A DNA stretch of 64,000 nt from Verrucomicrobiota bacterium (lineage in GTDB: Bacteria > Verrucomicrobiota > Verrucomicrobiia > Verrucomicrobiales > Verrucomicrobiaceae), in contig VFKE01000056.1 of the NCBI GenBank assembly GCA_009885695.1, positions 1 to 64,000 on the forward strand, given 5' to 3'. This document shows, piece after piece, positions 59,811 through 64,000 of this stretch (positions are counted from its first letter, which is position 1; each line of letters begins with the position of its first letter). A program made the position numbers and the translations under genes. The notes under the pieces were generated by a model. That model did not search any database. It had not been told where the DNA came from and saw only the letters and a program-made list of their open reading frames with translations.

Positions 59811-60387
59811 TTCTACGCAACTCTCATTACAGTGGCGAGCCATTCGGCTAGCGATCACGACCGTTGTGATCTTGATGGCTTCCCTTTTCGTGAAAGGGTC
59901 GGTTTTCCCGGTATTGCGCCCCAGTTGTTGCATTGCCGATATGGGTATCTCATGTTCGTCATGTGGCATCACTCGAAGCATTACTTCGATTCTGCATGGC
60001 GATTTTGAGAGCTCTAAGGCGTTTCATCAAGGTGGCATATTTCTAGTTACGCTAGTTGCTGTGTCACTTGTTTCGAGGCCGTTACCATACCTATTTCCGT
60101 CTTCAAAGTTCATAGCATTGGACGCACTTGCATTCGTCATTGCTTGGATCATATTATCAATAATATTTTTCGGTGCGCCTGGCTCAGGATATAGAGGAAT
60201 CCAAGCCGACGGTTGCAGGATAAGCGAAAGAAAGAGGACGCAGAACCAGGCTTTCCAACCGACGCCGAGGACGGCGCGGTTGAAAGCCGACATTCGGCTA
60301 AATCGGCCCAAACGTTTTTTCCCGCACGGCAACGATGGCGTCCAGCATGCTCTCCGCCTCCGCACGCAATTTGGTGTCGAGGCTTGA
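59791..60387 (+). CDS. DUF2752-like membrane protein
   Basis: A membrane protein with the DUF2752 signature MGISCSSCGITRSITSILHGDF, where a CPxCGxTRA-type Cys pair is followed by the small helix and Gly-Asp. Later hydrophobic segments are GGIFLVTLVAVSLVS and IALDALAFVIAWIILSIIFFG. The last 50 residues, from about GYRGIQADGC, have no family resemblance and run through a palindrome at 60250-60288, overlapping the convergent gene; the natural end may be earlier or recently lost. Pairing with a DUF4190-like gene is known in other genomes. Confidence 0.6.
   Translation: MRIISSNSTQLSLQWRAIRLAITTVVILMASLFVKGSVFPVLRPSCCIADMGISCSSCGITRSITSILHGDFESSKAFHQGGIFLVTLVAVSLVSRPLPYLFPSSKFIALDALAFVIAWIILSIIFFGAPGSGYRGIQADGCRISERKRTQNQAFQPTPRTARLKADIRLNRPKRFFPHGNDGVQHALRLRTQFGVEA
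60250..60288. repeat. Long hairpin between converging genes
   Basis: GCTTTCCAACCGACGCCG-AGGA-CGGCGCGGTTGAAAGC pairs over about 17 bases with two small bulges. It is read through by the DUF2752-like frame and lies just before the end of the 128-aa gene on the other strand. It may serve as a bidirectional terminator or be a repeat copy. Confidence 0.6.
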
Positions 60388-60684
60388 GGTTGCGCGATTG
60401 TAGCGGCGATAAAGCAGGGCCAGCCGGGTTTTGATCTCGTCTTTGGTCATTTTTGTGTTGATGCCGCAAAGTTGTTCGGGCGACTTCTTGGATTGACCGA
60501 CCCTTGGGCTTGAAGACGGGGCGCTGATCCCGCCGGTGGTGGCGCTCAGCGTGGCACTGATTTTATCCAGAAGGCTGCGCGCTTTTTCCGAGGTCTTTTT
60601 TTTGGCGCTGACCCAGGAACCGGGCTTGGCATCCTCTTTGCTGGCAAGTGTCTCGCTGATGGACTGAAATAATTTCTTAAACAT
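60298..60684 (-). CDS. 128-aa protein linked to the Hsp70 module
   Basis: A 128-residue protein with a helical N-terminus (MFKKLFQSISETLASKEDAK), a linker rich in Ser and Lys (SAKKKTSEKARSLLDKISA, TTGGISAPSSSP) and a C-terminal helical segment (KTRLALLYRRYNRATSSLDTKLRAEAESMLDAIVAVREKTFG). It begins 26 bp after the Hsp70 gene on the same strand and has no start overlap problem. I do not recognise the family. It could be a small adaptor of the chaperone-like module. Its end overlaps the DUF2752-like frame by about 90 bp. Confidence 0.55.
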   Translation of the reverse strand: MFKKLFQSISETLASKEDAKPGSWVSAKKKTSEKARSLLDKISATLSATTGGISAPSSSPRVGQSKKSPEQLCGINTKMTKDEIKTRLALLYRRYNRATSSLDTKLRAEAESMLDAIVAVREKTFGPI

Positions 60685-60710
60685 GATGGATGGGGAAAGT
60701 TTATGGAGAG

Positions 60711-62198
60711 CTACTCGATGCGAAATTGCCGCAACATCGAGCCTCGCTTGAGCAGTTCCTCCTCGCTAAGGATGCCCGCGCCCTTGTAGGTGACTGCGAC
60801 TTCCTGTGAGCGGCCGCTTTGTTTGTCCATCACCAGAGCCCGGACGCGCTGATTCTCGTCATAGCTGTAGGTGACGGCAATTTCGCAGCCCGCCACGCGG
60901 TCCGGCGGAACCTCCAGCGTGATGCGCCCGATCACATCCACAAAGCGCGGATCCGTATCCTCGCCCTGGGTGATGTCGACTTCGATGACCCGCTCATTGG
61001 CCTCGGAGGTCGTGTAAACCTGGCTCATGGAACAGGGAATCGGCGTGTTCTTGGCGATGACGATGGAATTTTTCACGCCTTCCTCGCCGGTCTTCGAGTT
61101 CACGACATAAGCCAGGGTGCCGTAACTCTGGTTGCAGACTTCACGGATGCGCGCCGATCTCTTGGCGAAGATGGCCGCGCCTAGCGCGACTGCCTCGTCA
61201 ACGTTGCCGCAGGACTTGGGAGGGCTGCCGAAGAATTTTTCCAATGCCGTCTTCACTTTAGGAATGCGGGTGCTGCCGCCCACCAGCACCACATGTTCGA
61301 TGTCGCCCGGCTGCAGTTTCGCGCTGGCGAGCGCTTGCTCCACCAGCATGATCGCGCGTGTCAGCAGTCGCTGCGCGATTTTCTCGAAATTCTCTCGCGT
61401 GAGATCGATACGGGCAATGCCATCCGTGTCGTTGCCGATGGTGTCGTGCACGCGATGGAGTTTGCTGAGCATCTTCTTCGCATCTTCTGCGGCATGCAGC
61501 ACCCTGCGGCGCTGGCGCTCGTCCTTGAAGAGATCGGCATTGACCTGGCTGCGGTATTGCGCGGCGTAGATATCGAGAAGCAATTCGTCAATATTTGCGC
61601 CGCCGAGATGGCGCGCGCCTTCACTGGTCAAGATGCGGATGTTTCCGCCTTCCACCTCCAAGATAGTGACATCCAACGTGCCGCCGCCCATGTCGAACAC
61701 GAGCACACGACCGTGCACGCCCTGGGTCTGCGCATAGTAAACTGCGGCTGCCGTCGGTTCGTTCACCAGTCGTCGCACCTTCATGCCGGCCATCTCTGCT
61801 GCGGCGATGGTGCTCTTGCGCGCCAGTTCGTTGAAGTTTGCCGGCACGGTGATGACCACTTCATGGATGTCACCGATGATGCGCGAGCACTCGCGTTTGA
61901 GCTTCGACAGGATCAAGGCGGATATCTCCGCCGGTGTCCACTTGCGGCCGTCGATCTCCACAAAGTATTCCGGGTCGTCCATGTGACGCTTGATCTGGAA
62001 GACCGTCCGCTCCGGATCACCTCCGTCGCGAGCGGCGCTGCCGACGAGTTTCACCTCTTCGTGGGAATCAAAAAAGACCACGGAAGGAGTGAGTCGTTCG
62101 CCGTCCGCATTGGGCACGATTTCCGGATTGCCGTCGGGCTTGAGGTAAGCCAGGCCGGAAAGAGTGGTGCCAAGATCGATTCCTACGTGTTCAGCCAT
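60711..62198 (-). CDS. Lidless Hsp70-like protein
   Basis: A 495-residue Hsp70, against about 610-640 for DnaK. The nucleotide-binding domain is complete: VGIDLGTTLSGLAYL, VVITVPANFNELARKSTI, LVNEPTAAAVYYA, VLVFDMGGGTLDVTILEV and VVLVGGSTRIPKVKTAL. The usual DVLLLDV-type interdomain linker is replaced by REVCNQSYGTLAYV, while a substrate-domain beta part remains (VKNSIVIAKNTPIPCSMSQVYT, RITLEVPPDRVAGCEI). The C-terminal helical lid is absent; it ends RGSMLRQFRIE. The coiled-coil/GrpE gene upstream and the small gene downstream are on the same strand. Confidence 0.88.
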   Translation of the reverse strand: MAEHVGIDLGTTLSGLAYLKPDGNPEIVPNADGERLTPSVVFFDSHEEVKLVGSAARDGGDPERTVFQIKRHMDDPEYFVEIDGRKWTPAEISALILSKLKRECSRIIGDIHEVVITVPANFNELARKSTIAAAEMAGMKVRRLVNEPTAAAVYYAQTQGVHGRVLVFDMGGGTLDVTILEVEGGNIRILTSEGARHLGGANIDELLLDIYAAQYRSQVNADLFKDERQRRRVLHAAEDAKKMLSKLHRVHDTIGNDTDGIARIDLTRENFEKIAQRLLTRAIMLVEQALASAKLQPGDIEHVVLVGGSTRIPKVKTALEKFFGSPPKSCGNVDEAVALGAAIFAKRSARIREVCNQSYGTLAYVVNSKTGEEGVKNSIVIAKNTPIPCSMSQVYTTSEANERVIEVDITQGEDTDPRFVDVIGRITLEVPPDRVAGCEIAVTYSYDENQRVRALVMDKQSGRSQEVAVTYKGAGILSEEELLKRGSMLRQFRIE

Positions 62199-62225
62199 CT
62201 TTTTGTCGTGGTAAAATATGTGATT

Positions 62226-64000
62226 TCAGCGCGCTAATGATTCACTGGATGTCTTCACTTCGACCTTCCGAAGAACCACCTCGCGGCCGCCTCCGCCTGA
62301 ATACAGGAAACCCGGCCTGTAGCTTTCGACGACCTTGGGCCGGGCCGGGCCCGACACGCTTTCGACAATCGCGATGCGTTGGCGAAGATCGACGTCCACC
62401 TCGGTGCCTGGCGCCACCTTGAACTCCTCGATGCCGTGTTGATCGAGAATGTCCTCAAAACTCGCCCGCAGTGTTCGCAATTGCTGATCCATTCCGCCAT
62501 TGATGCCAGGGCCGGTAACGCGCTGAATGAGGATGTCGATCAAATCGATGCGTTTAATGAGGTCGTTGGCAAAAAGAATAACGGTCTTCTCGTCCATGTT
62601 CGCGTGCAGGCTCCGCCTGAGGACTTCGTGCTTCTCCTCCAGTTCGCGCACGCGCTCCTTGAGCTTCATGGTCAGCGCAATTTCAGCTTGCTTCGCGTCT
62701 TCGGTCACACGGTGCCTTGCTTCCTCCAGGTCGCGCCCGGCTTTTTCCAGCGCACAGGCGCGGTCCTCTTCTTCCTGCCCGCGCTCAAGCCGGATTTGCT
62801 CCAGACGCTGTTGCTCCTTCGCGACGGATTCATTCAGGGCGTTCAGCTTCAGTTGCTGGGAAAGCTCCTGCTCCGCAGCCTCGCTCAAATGACGGCTGGC
62901 CACGCGCTCCTTGGTTTCCATCATCGCCAGGGCTTCATTGAGCGAAAGCAGCTTGTCACCACTGTGAAGAAGCTCGGCATAGCGGGATTCATTGGCCGCT
63001 ATCTTGTTCAGCAATTCTTCGAGGGAAGCATCTCCGCGCTGAAGCCGCTCCCGGTTCGTCTGCAAACTCGCGGCGATCCCATCCTCCTCACGACGCAGGC
63101 TCTCGACTTGCTTCGTGAGCTCCGCCACCTGGCCAGTCAGTGTAATTTCACGCTCTCCAAGGCTTCCCTGCAAATCGGCGAGACGTTTCTCCGTCACTTC
63201 CACTCCGCCTTGGGCCATTTGCAACCTCTTGCCTTCAAGGCTGATTTGATCACAAATCTGCCGGAGTGATTCCTCGCCTTTTGCGCACTGTTCCCGGAGC
63301 GCATCAAGCCGGTGCGTCGCATCCACAATTTCCTGCTGAGTAACAGTCGCCAGCGCCTTGAGTTGAGCGGAATGTTCTTCCTCCAAAGTGCGCCGCGCCA
63401 CCAACTCGCTCAAATTGTTCTGCGTCGCGGCCTCCTCCAGGCTCAATGCAGCACTCGTGGCACGAATGGATTCTGCTTCAGCCTTGGCTGCCTGAAGCTC
63501 CTGCGTGATCCCGGCATGTGCCTGTTCCACATGAGCGAGATTTTCCCGCTCGGCGGCAAGATGTTCCTCCAGTTCCGCGAGTTCGGCCAAGCGCTCTTGC
63601 GCTGCTTCGGCAGCCATGGTTTCACGCGCTTGTTCATCAGCTATCTCGTGCTCGATCCGGGCCAGGTCCTGGCTGAGCGCCCCTTTCCGCGCCGTCAATG
63701 CGTCAAACGTCTGCAACTCCTCCAGTCTCTGCTTAGAAATGGAATCAAGTGACACCTGTGCCTTTAGGATTTGTTGCTCGATGTCCTTCAGCTCGTTCGC
63801 ACGCCGTTCGAGCATGGTCAGTCGCTCGGCAGCCTGGGTCACTTGATTCATGGCATCTTGCGCTTCTTTTTGCTTGGAAGCCAGCGTGGCGAGGAGGACC
63901 GCAATTTCATTTCGGACTCCTCCGGCACGGTTGGTTTCCAGTTCAAGGTGATCGCGCGTCTGCTGGAGCCGCAGTTTCTCGGCCTCGTGTTCGCGTCGCA
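62226..64000 (-). CDS. Coiled-coil protein ending in a GrpE-like domain (partial, runs off window)
   Basis: At least 590 residues are visible and the frame is open to the window edge, so the N-terminus is missing; the Met at 63851 is internal, since the upstream codons (EAEKLRLQQTRDHLELETNR) continue the same coiled coil. More than 400 residues are heptad-rich Glu/Lys/Gln/Leu coil. The last 150 residues look like GrpE: LKERVRELEEKHEVLRRSLH, VILFANDLIKRIDLIDILI, then a beta-rich end with FKVAPGTEVDVDLRQRIAIV, VVESYRPGFLYSGGGGREV and LRKVEVKTSS. It stops 27 bp before the Hsp70 gene, its likely partner. A GrpE fused to a long coil is unusual. Confidence 0.75.
   Translation of the reverse strand, partial: RREHEAEKLRLQQTRDHLELETNRAGGVRNEIAVLLATLASKQKEAQDAMNQVTQAAERLTMLERRANELKDIEQQILKAQVSLDSISKQRLEELQTFDALTARKGALSQDLARIEHEIADEQARETMAAEAAQERLAELAELEEHLAAERENLAHVEQAHAGITQELQAAKAEAESIRATSAALSLEEAATQNNLSELVARRTLEEEHSAQLKALATVTQQEIVDATHRLDALREQCAKGEESLRQICDQISLEGKRLQMAQGGVEVTEKRLADLQGSLGEREITLTGQVAELTKQVESLRREEDGIAASLQTNRERLQRGDASLEELLNKIAANESRYAELLHSGDKLLSLNEALAMMETKERVASRHLSEAAEQELSQQLKLNALNESVAKEQQRLEQIRLERGQEEEDRACALEKAGRDLEEARHRVTEDAKQAEIALTMKLKERVRELEEKHEVLRRSLHANMDEKTVILFANDLIKRIDLIDILIQRVTGPGINGGMDQQLRTLRASFEDILDQHGIEEFKVAPGTEVDVDLRQRIAIVESVSGPARPKVVESYRPGFLYSGGGGREVVLRKVEVKTSSESLAR

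Noticed and set aside
1-64000. tRNA, rRNA and transposase genes
   Set aside because: None could be recognised by eye in the gaps; no tRNA-like cloverleaf or DDE/tyrosine recombinase motif was found.

Overview
The window looks like a piece of a GC-rich chromosome from the Planctomycetes-Verrucomicrobia-Chlamydiae superphylum, most likely a verrucomicrobial soil or freshwater bacterium. This is inferred from gene content and codon use, not from a marker gene. Supporting features are secreted carbohydrate-active enzymes, a TPR protein family common in that group, a fused CobA-HemD, C5-pathway heme genes, GTP-type PEP carboxykinase, and many small palindromic and 7-bp tandem repeats between and inside genes. 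No rRNA, tRNA, CRISPR array, prophage or IS transposase was seen.

Layout. 1-3.5 kb: a secreted sialidase and a second secreted beta-propeller enzyme, both preceded by a matching leader containing a micro-ORF. 3.7-9 kb: a leftward group of two BatA/VWA-type membrane proteins and a zinc-ribbon membrane protein, divergent from a putative zinc metallopeptidase. 10.2-14 kb: a GT4 glycosyltransferase with a C-terminal helical domain, overlapping a GH130 enzyme. 14.5-16 kb: TPR protein and proC. 16.1-20.3 kb: a Fur/PerR-type regulator behind a perfect 7-1-7 palindrome, then sufC-sufB-sufD. 20.4-24.6 kb: tag, an ABM-like protein, a small membrane protein, malQ, vapBC and a DCC-family protein. 24.6-28 kb: glnD and apt. 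28-32.5 kb: hemX-hemA-hemC-cobA/hemD, a nearly complete route from glutamyl-tRNA to uroporphyrinogen III and on toward siroheme. 32.6-37 kb: a two-component system, a VWA protein and an exported rhodanese. 37-38.7 kb: queC, queF and hicBA. 38.8-45.5 kb: pckG, an MFS transporter, a YebC family protein, agmatine deiminase plus N-carbamoylputrescine amidase (agmatine to putrescine), and an L,D-transpeptidase. 45.6-51.9 kb: glyS, an AlkD-like protein, a glycosyltransferase, a large membrane protein and a SMUG1-like uracil-DNA glycosylase. 51.9-58.6 kb: a transmembrane Ser/Thr kinase with a LamG-like ectodomain, queG, a U32 peptidase-family RNA-modification protein and a sensorless histidine kinase. 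59.4-64 kb: two small membrane proteins, then a leftward chaperone-like module made of a 128-aa protein, an Hsp70 without its helical lid, and a long coiled-coil protein ending in a GrpE-like domain that runs off the window.

Themes. Base repair (Tag, AlkD-like, SMUG1-like), RNA modification (QueC, QueF, QueG, U32), tetrapyrrole and Fe-S supply, and extracellular carbohydrate processing recur. The strongest non-textbook signals are: (1) palindromic repeats inserted in frame in hemC, sufD and the U32 gene, adding peptides with the shared modules TG-x-QPV and G-x-LP-V/A; (2) 7-bp tandem arrays at seven loci, several at gene junctions; (3) the shared leader micro-ORF MHALG..GP before the two secreted enzymes; (4) the lidless Hsp70 with a coiled-coil/GrpE fusion; (5) a glycosyltransferase whose conserved N-terminus has no ATG, GTG or TTG start.
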